Shown piece after piece: positions 41,611-49,557 of a stretch of DNA of 64,000 nucleotides. Position 1 is the stretch's first letter, and every line of letters starts with the position of its first letter. A model generated the notes under the pieces. That model made no database searches and was not told the DNA's origin. It saw nothing but the letters and a program-made list of their open reading frames with translations. Where the stretch lies: assembly GCA_050951845.1 (NCBI GenBank), contig JBMNJV010000005.1:62001-126000 (forward strand), written 5' to 3'. Both the position numbers and the translations under genes were made by a program. Origin of the DNA: UBA5436 sp050951845 (GTDB taxonomy: Bacteria > Bacillota > Clostridia > Saccharofermentanales > DTU023).

Positions 41611-43254
41611 TTATGAATGACTGATCTTGATTTTGAGTTTATTGCGCAAGTCAACCACTTCATGCAAATTGATCGACACGCCTGCAATATAATATACAAT
41701 CAAACCTATAATTAATTTAATCAGATAGACTGCAATTTGCCAAACTTTACCGGCAGGATAAACCGGAATCAAGTTAACAGCCGAAAGAACCAAACCCATA
41801 ACGATCAGGCAATAAGCTAAGCGCAATATGAAAGGAAAAATCCGGTAAGGTTTGGCCTGCGGTTTATGCAGTTTATAAAGGATATACACGATAAGTGCAC
41901 TGAGTACACTATAAGAGGCATGTGCCATCGCAATTCCCTTAACACCGAAATCAAAAACTCTGGTATACAAAATACAAAACAACGGATTGAGAATCAAAGT
42001 CAGAATGCCGTTAAACAAAGCGATTCTGGTAACTTTTCTCGCATAAAATGCCTGATTAGTCATATAGATAACCGTTTGAGCAATTAAACTGACACAAAAC
42101 CATTGTAAAATTTCTCCGGTTATTGCCACCTCACTATTCTTATATTTGGTACTCCATTGAAAAATCAATTGAATTGTTTCAAAATCCAAAACAAAGAAAG
42201 TCACGGCAATCGGCCCGATCAAGAACAAAGCTTGTCTGATGCTCTTAGTAAATAAAGTCTTACATTGCTGATAATCACGTTTGGCATAAAAACCGGTCAG
42301 ATTAGGCAGCATCACAGTCCCTATCGCCACAGCCACAACACCATATGGCAGCATAAAGGTCTGATCCGCCTGTTTGATCGAAGTGATCGCGCCGGTAAAC
42401 TGATTGGTAAAAGCATTCATAATCAGACCGTTCAAGTGTAAAACCGAGCCGGACAACAATGTAGGAATTGCTAAAAATAATAATTTTTTGAAGCCGGGAT
42501 CTTTATAGTCTAAATTAAACTTAAAATGCTTTAATTCTCTGCGTGCCAACACTAATTGAAATAAAAAATAAATTGCCGCAGAACCGACAACGCCCCAGCC
42601 GACTCTCTTCAAGCCTGCCAAACTCTGTTCACCATAGGTCAGCAGAACAATCATATAGAGAATGTTATAGATCATTACGCCGAAAGCGGCTAAACCGAAA
42701 CGTTTGTATGAAGTCAGAACACCTTGAGTTAATGCAATTAAAGTCATGAAAAAGCATTGAATAAGTAGTATTCGCGAAACCGGAATTGCTGCCTTGATTA
42801 CTTCTTGAGATCTCCCGGGATTAATAGAAGGCAACAACCACTGCATCAGGATTGCCGCCAAACCCAACACCGCTATCATGACAAGACTTGCAATACTGAT
42901 AAATATACTGACACTGCGCCAAACTTCTCGTTCACGATTTTGTTCGATGCCACCGGATAAAGTCGGTGTAATTGCCGCCGCAACTGCACCGCCGATCAAT
43001 AAAGCAAACAGAAAATCCGGAATGGCAAATGCAATATAATAGGGATCGGAATACATTCCGTAACCTAAAATAGGCACAATTAAGACTTCCCGCAAAAAAC
43101 CGGTGATCTTCGCCATGAACAGACCGATCATCGAAATCAGGGTTGCTCTGGCTATCGTCTTAGAATCACTCGCTTTGATATTGTGTTTTTGTTGTAAAAG
43201 ACGACCGGAGTTTGATTTGCGTCTTTTACCATCTTGTTCAAAAGGGAACTCCAA
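41611..43254 (-). CDS. murJ: Lipid II flippase MurJ (MviN)
   Basis: 547 residues with about 14 membrane helices, of the MOP superfamily. The N-terminal part reads ISMIGLFMAKITGFLREVLIV with the MurJ-type GFLREV motif, then DPYYIAFAIPDFLFALLIGG, RREL, and NLTGFYAKRDY; these are typical of MviN-family lipid II flippases needed for peptidoglycan synthesis. A basic cytoplasmic tail of about 25 residues precedes the first helix. The start is a TTG at 43252-43254, 7 nt after GGGAGG. It is the first of three genes towards hflX. Confidence 0.92.
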   Translation of the reverse strand: MEFPFEQDGKRRKSNSGRLLQQKHNIKASDSKTIARATLISMIGLFMAKITGFLREVLIVPILGYGMYSDPYYIAFAIPDFLFALLIGGAVAAAITPTLSGGIEQNREREVWRSVSIFISIASLVMIAVLGLAAILMQWLLPSINPGRSQEVIKAAIPVSRILLIQCFFMTLIALTQGVLTSYKRFGLAAFGVMIYNILYMIVLLTYGEQSLAGLKRVGWGVVGSAAIYFLFQLVLARRELKHFKFNLDYKDPGFKKLLFLAIPTLLSGSVLHLNGLIMNAFTNQFTGAITSIKQADQTFMLPYGVVAVAIGTVMLPNLTGFYAKRDYQQCKTLFTKSIRQALFLIGPIAVTFFVLDFETIQLIFQWSTKYKNSEVAITGEILQWFCVSLIAQTVIYMTNQAFYARKVTRIALFNGILTLILNPLFCILYTRVFDFGVKGIAMAHASYSVLSALIVYILYKLHKPQAKPYRIFPFILRLAYCLIVMGLVLSAVNLIPVYPAGKVWQIAVYLIKLIIGLIVYYIAGVSINLHEVVDLRNKLKIKISHS

Positions 43255-43437
43255 ATTTTATCCTCCCGGAAACTCCTGATTTAACTCTTTTGTTTGTAAT
43301 GTAATTTTATAATTCAATTTTATATATCACTTCTTTAATTTCAAATACAATTTTTGAATATAACTACATTTATTGCTAATACAACTATTAACCTAACTAA
43401 GCTATAATTCTAGCACATTTCTTTGTATAATCCGAAA

Positions 43438-44685
43438 TCACACAGTTTTTGCCGCTCTGATTGCTAAAATTCTCTGCATTTCATTAAAGGCAATCATGTA
43501 GGCTTCATCAACACCCATGCCCGGTTTCGCCAAGAACTGAGCAGGACAAACTCCCATTGCTACTTGGATACAGATTCTTGCTGAAATATCGGTTTCATTA
43601 CAAGTACCGCCGACATATGCTTTAACTCCGTGTTTTTTGCAATAAAGCACCGCTTCAATCGTATTATCCAAACCACCTAAATCCGGTGTTTTGATTTGAA
43701 TCATATGTCCGGCACGATGTTCGGCAAACAGTTTAATATCTTCCAAAGTATTACACCATTCATCAGCAACCAAAACAACCTCAAGTTTTCTTTGATTAAC
43801 CATTTCAGTTATCTTAGCAAGATTATACATACATTCTTCGCGGCTGCTACCGTCAAGCGGGCCCTCTATGTGTAGTTTGTAAGGCTCACAAACAGCTTTT
43901 AATTCAGCTAAATAATCAACCATTGCCTGATGATTTTCAATGCCGAACAATTCACCGATTGTTCCGTATACGTCAATCTGGATAATAGGTTTGTAATCAG
44001 GATCACGACTTAAATCATTAATTCTTTTGACCAACCACTTGAGATAATCTTTAAGCAATTCGCCTTGTTCACCAAGCTTAGTTTTAACATTATTAATTAA
44101 TGCATGGGGCAAAATCGGCACTCGTTTAATAATCATTTTATCCGCATTAATATATCTGTCATCTCCGGATTGGGTAAAAATCGGAATTAATTCTTCAGAT
44201 ATTTCCGTACCGTATTCTTGAGCAACAGTTTCACAAATCATCTGTTTGTTGCTTTTCGCCACTGCATCAAGAATCGCCTGAGAAAAGCCGTAACGTATCG
44301 CCGTATGTAATCTTCTGCCGTCTATTACAAATTTATCCAATTCGGCCGCCATCTCGCGAAAATTTGTAATTTCCTTATCTTGATAAAAGGGAACCAACTC
44401 TCGTTCAATCAAAGGCAGATAAGTATCTGCCAGAAACAGAGGATCTCTGCCGCCTGCGCCGGAATATTGCACCGCAGCACAATCTCCCGTGGCTATCTGA
44501 CCATCTTCCAAAATAAAATTAACCGAAATCGATTCGCCTGCCTGACGTACTGCGGTAAATCCTTCAAGTTCAGTTTTACCGATATAATCGAATCCGTCAT
44601 TAATTGCTCCATGCCTTATTGCCATTTGATCATCAAAGTAAAAACCCGATCTGCCGGCAGAACAAACAACTTTTTTAATTTTCAT
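43438..44685 (-). CDS. mal: Methylaspartate ammonia-lyase
   Basis: Converts threo-3-methylaspartate to mesaconate and ammonia, the second step of the glutamate fermentation pathway via methylaspartate. 415 residues, as in Clostridium tetanomorphum. Very high similarity is obvious in FYFDDQMAIRHGA, CAAVQYSGAGGRDPLFLA, RLHTAIRYGFSQAILDAVAK, the active-site region LPHALINNV (histidine) and QIKTPDLGG (catalytic lysine), and in the metal-binding acids of the enolase-type barrel (IDVYGT, IEGP, VADEWC). Neither glutamate mutase nor mesaconase genes are in the window. The ribosome binding site is weak (GTGAGATAA). Confidence 0.95.
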   Translation of the reverse strand: MKIKKVVCSAGRSGFYFDDQMAIRHGAINDGFDYIGKTELEGFTAVRQAGESISVNFILEDGQIATGDCAAVQYSGAGGRDPLFLADTYLPLIERELVPFYQDKEITNFREMAAELDKFVIDGRRLHTAIRYGFSQAILDAVAKSNKQMICETVAQEYGTEISEELIPIFTQSGDDRYINADKMIIKRVPILPHALINNVKTKLGEQGELLKDYLKWLVKRINDLSRDPDYKPIIQIDVYGTIGELFGIENHQAMVDYLAELKAVCEPYKLHIEGPLDGSSREECMYNLAKITEMVNQRKLEVVLVADEWCNTLEDIKLFAEHRAGHMIQIKTPDLGGLDNTIEAVLYCKKHGVKAYVGGTCNETDISARICIQVAMGVCPAQFLAKPGMGVDEAYMIAFNEMQRILAIRAAKTV

Positions 44686-45022
44686 AGCATTATCTCACTA
44701 TTCCTAAATGATTAATATTTTTACATTTCTGTATCTATGTCTCTTCTGTATCTATATCTCTCTTTTTCTCTATTTTATAATATTTGTCATTATTCATTGT
44801 CAGAAAAGACCTCTATTGTTTTTTAATTTAGTTAATTCTGAATCAATATTCTAAAATTCTATCATGTTTCAGCTAAGGATGAATAATTATTTATTGCTCC
44901 CCGGCCAAGACCGGATCAAAAAAATCCATAATAAAAAAACAGATTTCTCAATCATGAAGATTGAAAGAGAAATCTGTTGTGTCATAGCAATACAATATAA
45001 ATTTTAATAATTTGCTATTAGA
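44686..45022. other. Spacer between methylaspartate ammonia-lyase and the LRR array
   Basis: 337 bp. It contains the terminator at 44930-44978 and, near 44730-44790, a pyrimidine-rich stretch with a doubled TCTGTATCTATRTCTCT. No gene is supported; the promoter of the lyase must lie here. Confidence 0.5.
44930..44978 (-). terminator. Terminator T1 of the LRR array
   Basis: A 12-bp stem AACAGATTTCTC / GAGAAATCTGTT with inner pairs AATC / GATT; on the minus strand it is followed by seven T. It lies 45 bp after the stop of the last LRR gene and is nearly identical to T3 at 59345. Confidence 0.85.
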
Positions 45023-47071
45023 CTATTTTTTCAAGAGCGAAGCGGAAATATACCCGGTTCTGCCCGCATATGTGAATTTGACCCAGTTGCCTACTAATAC
45101 TCCGCTTACCTTCCTGTTGGCAGGTAATGAACCGATTACACTCCCATTCGGAGTACTCCTCACATTGACTGTACTTTTGGTATAACCCGTAATCGGCGGA
45201 TTTTGGGTTGTGGTTGAACTCATTGCTACATAAGCTGTTTTACCGTTATAAGTAAACTTGAGCCACGCTCCCTGTATTGTTCCGCTTGCCAGCAGCGGAC
45301 GCCACGGCCTCGCGATGATACTGCCGCCCGGCGCGCTTCTGATAATCGAATTGGCGACTACATAGCGTGTTACTCGGACCGGCGTCGCTTGTAACATGGA
45401 AACATAGACATAGCCGGTCTGACTGCTATAGGTGAAGCGCACCATATTTCCTGCCAGAACTCCCTTGACTTGACGGCCGACCGGTAAGGTGCCGATAATT
45501 GATCCTCCGGGCGCATTGCGCACATTAACCGCACTTTTGGCATAACCGGTAATCGGAGGATTTTGAGTCGTGGTTAAACTCATTGCCACATAAACAGTTT
45601 GACCTTTATACGTAAATCTGAGATAGCTTCCTGTAATTGTTCCGGTCACAAGGATCGGCATCTTTAAGGTTTCGATGATTGTTCCGGCAAGTGTACTCCT
45701 GATATTCGAACCTGCCTTAACATAGCGTGTTACCTGGACCGGATCCTTTTGCAATAACGAGGCATACACATAACCGGTTTTACCGTTATACGTCGTCTCT
45801 ACCGTATTACCGACAAGTTTACCCTGAACTTTATGACCAATCGGGATTGTACCGATAATTGATCCGCCGGGTACATCTCTCATATTTAAATTGCCTTTCG
45901 CATATCCGGTCATTGGTGGTGATTTATTTGTAGTCACAACTTTTGCTACATAGGCTGTTCTTCCATTAAAAGTAAACTGGAGCCATTCACTTTGGACAGT
46001 GCCTGTACCGGTCACAAACACCGGTCGCCAAAGTCTGGTAATTACTTTACCGTTAGGTGTCTCACGAATGTTAGAATTTGCTTTGATATAATGTTTGCCA
46101 ATTAATGATACCCCGTAATCAAAACATTTTTCCCCTATTTGATCTATAGTTGGGTGAAATACGAGTCGGTTACCTGCAGAGTCTACAATAAAGATAATAT
46201 GTTCAGGGATTGAAACATGGCTTATCGAATTATTACTGAACGCTGATTCGCCGATAGTCGAGACACTGTCCGGGATAATGACGCTTTTAAGTTCGTTGGA
46301 ATCAAATGCAAAAGCACCAATCGACATGACACTGTCAGGAATCTCAACGCTTGAGAGTTTATTATAAGAAAATGCCGAATTATCAATCTGTCTGACACTG
46401 TCGGGAATCGTGATATTCTCCAGTTGATTCTGTCCAAATGCAATAAGTCCGATTGTTATAACACTGTCCGGAATCGTTACACTTGTGAGTTGTTCGTTTT
46501 TAAATGCATATTCTCCGATGTGCTTGACTTCTATGCCGTCAATATGGGACGGAATGTCAACATCTTTGCTCGCTCCTTTGTAACCTCTGATGGTTCCGGT
46601 CTCAGGTATAAATACAAAATCATCCGGTGGTATATAATCTCTTGTACCTTTGCCGTGTTCAGCGGAATCCGGGACAGCAACATCGGCATCCGGATCGTCC
46701 GAGACATCTGCAACAGTTTCATTCGTATCTTGCTCTGTTTCAGTTGCCTGTTCATCCGGCATCTCCTGCAGTTCATCTGTGATATCGGGGACAGTTTCAG
46801 GTTCTTCTTCATTGACCGGCTGTTCTGAATCATTTTGATTTTCTGAATTACTTATCACTTCTGTCACTTCTTCGTTCACAGTAGTTTGCGACGTTTCTTC
46901 ATCTGCAGCAACTTGCGGCGTTTCTTCGTCCGCAGCAATTTGCGTCACTTCTTCACCTGCAGCAACTTGCGTATCAGCCAGAGCCTGCTCGGGAGATATG
47001 ATCAAGGTGGTTGATATAAGCAATAATACAAGGACAAATGCCCGGATTCTCAAATACAGTTTCTTCTTCAT
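45023..47071 (-). CDS. Secreted LRR/SH3b surface protein, array member 1
   Basis: 682 residues. Signal peptide 1-32 (cleavage after QALA), an acidic stalk of about 110 residues with three or four copies of VAADEETPQ and no microsatellite, five BspA-type LRRs (about 190-300), a short cap ending in a CFDYGVSLIGKHYIKAN segment, and three pairs of SH3b domains (about 330-682). The last 350 residues are almost identical to those of members 2, 3 and 6. The ATG has AAAGGAG upstream; four 20-bp tandem repeats precede it. It is the last gene of the left transcription unit, which ends at T1. Confidence 0.92.
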   Translation of the reverse strand: MKKKLYLRIRAFVLVLLLISTTLIISPEQALADTQVAAGEEVTQIAADEETPQVAADEETSQTTVNEEVTEVISNSENQNDSEQPVNEEEPETVPDITDELQEMPDEQATETEQDTNETVADVSDDPDADVAVPDSAEHGKGTRDYIPPDDFVFIPETGTIRGYKGASKDVDIPSHIDGIEVKHIGEYAFKNEQLTSVTIPDSVITIGLIAFGQNQLENITIPDSVRQIDNSAFSYNKLSSVEIPDSVMSIGAFAFDSNELKSVIIPDSVSTIGESAFSNNSISHVSIPEHIIFIVDSAGNRLVFHPTIDQIGEKCFDYGVSLIGKHYIKANSNIRETPNGKVITRLWRPVFVTGTGTVQSEWLQFTFNGRTAYVAKVVTTNKSPPMTGYAKGNLNMRDVPGGSIIGTIPIGHKVQGKLVGNTVETTYNGKTGYVYASLLQKDPVQVTRYVKAGSNIRSTLAGTIIETLKMPILVTGTITGSYLRFTYKGQTVYVAMSLTTTQNPPITGYAKSAVNVRNAPGGSIIGTLPVGRQVKGVLAGNMVRFTYSSQTGYVYVSMLQATPVRVTRYVVANSIIRSAPGGSIIARPWRPLLASGTIQGAWLKFTYNGKTAYVAMSSTTTQNPPITGYTKSTVNVRSTPNGSVIGSLPANRKVSGVLVGNWVKFTYAGRTGYISASLLKK

Positions 47072-47081
47072 AGGCTTCTCC

Positions 47082-47161
47082 TTTATCCTTATACTTGATA
47101 ATTTATCCTTACACTTGATAATTTATCCTTACATTTAATAATTTATCCTAACATTTAATAA
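47082..47161 (-). repeat. 20-bp tandem repeat (four copies) in the spacer before array member 1
   Basis: Four exact-length units (47082, 47102, 47122, 47142) of TTTATCCTTACACTTGATAA with one to four changes each. The first unit begins at the ribosome binding site of array member 1. Other spacers of the array hold one or two units. Confidence 0.9.
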
Positions 47162-47195
47162 TTTTTGAATTGCACAAAATGATTCGCCGGTTTGA

Positions 47196-49493
47196 TTATT
47201 TTTTCAAGAGCGAGGCGGAAATGTATCCGGTTCTGCCCGCATATGTGAATTTGACCCAGTTGCCTACTAATACTCCGCTTACCTTCCTGTTCGCAGGTAA
47301 TGAACCGATTACACTCCCATTCGGAGTACTCCTCACATTGACTGTACTTTTGGTATAACCCGTAATCGGCGGATTTTGGGTTGTGGTCGAACTCATTGCC
47401 ACATAAGCTGTCCTGCCGTTATAAGTAAACTTGAGCCACGCCCCCTGTATTGTTCCGCTTACCAGCAGCGGACGCCACGGCCTCGCGATGATACTGCCGC
47501 CCGGCGCGCTTCTGATAATCGAATTGGCGACTACATAGCGTGTTACTCGGACCGGCGTCGCTTGTAACATGGAAACATAGACATAGCCGGTCTGACTGCT
47601 ATAGGTGAAGCGCACCATATTTCCTGCCAGAACTCCCTTAACTTGACGGCCGACCGGTAAGGTGCCGATAATTGATCCCCCGGGCGCATTGCGCACATTA
47701 ACCGCACTTTTAGCATAACCGGTAATCGGAGGATTTTGAGTCGTGGTTAAACTCATTGCCACATAGGCTGTTTTACTTTTATACGTAAATCTGAGATAGC
47801 TTCCTGTAATTGTTCCGGTCACAAGGATCGGCATCTTTAACGTTTCGATTATAGTTCCGCCGGGTGTGCTCCTGATATTTGAACCTGCCTTAACATAGCG
47901 TGTTACCTGGACAGGATCGGCTTGCAGGGACGGGGCATACACATAGCCTGTTTGACCTGAATAAGTAAATCTGACCCAATAGCCTATTAAGGTTCCACTT
48001 ATCTTTTGACCAATCGGTAAAGAACCGATTATGCTGCCATTAGGTGCACTTCTTACATTTACTGAGCTTTTGGTATATCCGGTAATCGGTTGTGGATGGA
48101 TTGATTTCACACTCATATGGACATAGGCTGTTTGACCTTTGTAGGTAAATTTGAGGTAATCTCCCTCCGGAGAACCGATCGCATAAATCGGCATTTTCAG
48201 ATTTTCGATAATTGTTCCGCCGGGTGCTCTTCTGATATTAGAACCGGCTTTGACGTAATAAGCTAAAGATACTCCGGGATCAAAAGAATATTCCAGAATA
48301 TGAGAAATGGTTGGGTGGGTGATATCTATACCGTTTGAAGATATATAATATACAATGCTGTCAGGGATTGTAGCATATTTTATAGGATTACACCTAAAGG
48401 CTGAATCTCCGATTTTCCAGACACTGTCCGGAATCCTCACACTTGTAATTCTGTTGTAAAAAAATGCAGAAATATCAATGCATTCGACACTGTTTGGAAT
48501 CGTAATATGCTCAAGATCATTACCCTCGAATGCTCTATCTCCAATTGTTATGAGACCGTGTGACATTGTCACGCTTGTAAGCTCGTTGAGCGCAAACGCA
48601 TGAGCATCAATATAACTTACACTACCCGGAATTGTAATATGCTCGAGATCATTAAAATAGAATGCATATTTTCCAATTGATAAGATACCGTCCGGCATTG
48701 TTACACTTGTGAGTTCCTGTTGATAAAACGCCATATCCCCGATGTGCTCCACTTTATCTTCGTATATATAGGGCGGAATGTTAACTACTGAGCTAATCCC
48801 GGTATAACCTGTGATTGTTCCGGTATCTGGATCAAATACAAAGTCATAATCCGGTGTATAGACTATTCTTGTGCCTCTTCCTTGCTGCGCGGGATCCGGC
48901 ACCGTAATATCGGCATCCTGATCGTCCGACTTATCCGAAACAGCTTCCTCCACCAATTGTTCAGTTTCAGGTGTTTCGATCACTTCATCAACGACTGATG
49001 ATGTATCTGTTTCATCAACTTGTTCATCTGTTCCATCAACTTGTTCAAGGGTTTGTTCAGATGATTCAAGAATTGGTTCAGATGTGATTTCAGTTGGATC
49101 TGTATCTGTATCTGTATCTGTATCTGTATCTGTATCTGTTTCTGTTTCTGTTTCTGTTTCTGTTTCTGTTTCTGTTGCCGATTCTGATGTCTTCTCCTGT
49201 GATTCAGCAATAATATCAGTATCAATGTCAGTTCCAGTGTCAGTGTCTGTCTCTATTTCATTGACCGGCTGTTCTGAATCATTTTGATCTTCTGAATTAC
49301 TTATCACCTCTGTCACTTCTTCGTTCACAGTAACTTGAGTTGATTCTTCCTTTGCAGCAACTTGCGGCATTTCTTCGTCTGCAGCAACTTCCGTATCTGC
49401 CAGTACCTGCTCGGGAGATATGATCAAGGTGGTTAATATAAGCAATATTACAAGGATCAATGCCAGGATTCTCAAGTACAGTTTCTTCTTCAT
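47196..49493 (-). CDS. Secreted LRR/SH3b surface protein, array member 2
   Basis: 765 residues. Signal peptide 1-32 (PEQVLA|D), an acidic stalk with a long (TE)n(TD)n tract from a hexanucleotide microsatellite (about residues 106-132), six LRRs (about 245-375) that alternate between LTSVTM and LEHITIP types, and three SH3b pairs. The first pair begins YYVKAGSNIRRAPGG and belongs to the KAGSN subtype, whereas other members have the KANYN subtype there. The array spacing to member 1 is 124 bp. One 20-bp repeat unit precedes the ATG. Confidence 0.92.
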   Translation of the reverse strand: MKKKLYLRILALILVILLILTTLIISPEQVLADTEVAADEEMPQVAAKEESTQVTVNEEVTEVISNSEDQNDSEQPVNEIETDTDTGTDIDTDIIAESQEKTSESATETETETETETETDTDTDTDTDTDTDPTEITSEPILESSEQTLEQVDGTDEQVDETDTSSVVDEVIETPETEQLVEEAVSDKSDDQDADITVPDPAQQGRGTRIVYTPDYDFVFDPDTGTITGYTGISSVVNIPPYIYEDKVEHIGDMAFYQQELTSVTMPDGILSIGKYAFYFNDLEHITIPGSVSYIDAHAFALNELTSVTMSHGLITIGDRAFEGNDLEHITIPNSVECIDISAFFYNRITSVRIPDSVWKIGDSAFRCNPIKYATIPDSIVYYISSNGIDITHPTISHILEYSFDPGVSLAYYVKAGSNIRRAPGGTIIENLKMPIYAIGSPEGDYLKFTYKGQTAYVHMSVKSIHPQPITGYTKSSVNVRSAPNGSIIGSLPIGQKISGTLIGYWVRFTYSGQTGYVYAPSLQADPVQVTRYVKAGSNIRSTPGGTIIETLKMPILVTGTITGSYLRFTYKSKTAYVAMSLTTTQNPPITGYAKSAVNVRNAPGGSIIGTLPVGRQVKGVLAGNMVRFTYSSQTGYVYVSMLQATPVRVTRYVVANSIIRSAPGGSIIARPWRPLLVSGTIQGAWLKFTYNGRTAYVAMSSTTTQNPPITGYTKSTVNVRSTPNGSVIGSLPANRKVSGVLVGNWVKFTYAGRTGYISASLLKK
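49097..49176 (-). repeat. Hexanucleotide microsatellite in array member 2
   Basis: About 13 units of GTATCT/GTTTCT on the plus strand, coding for Thr-Asp and Thr-Glu dipeptides on the minus strand. Each unit is two codons, so a change in copy number keeps the reading frame. Confidence 0.92.
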
Positions 49494-49557
49494 AGGCTTC
49501 TCCTTTATCCTTATACTTGATAATTTTTGAATTGCACAAAATGATTAGCCGGTTTGA

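Noticed and set aside
47170..47358. Antisense ORFs of 62-67 residues repeated at the 3' ends of six array genes (also near 49517, 51708, 56466, 59402, 61887)
   Set aside because: They are conserved only because the underlying sense-strand SH3b DNA is nearly identical; they lack ribosome binding sites and have no independent support.
49084..49287. Low-complexity Val-Ser ORFs opposite the microsatellites
   Set aside because: They are the reverse reading of the Thr-Asp/Thr-Glu tracts; no start signal and no conserved product.
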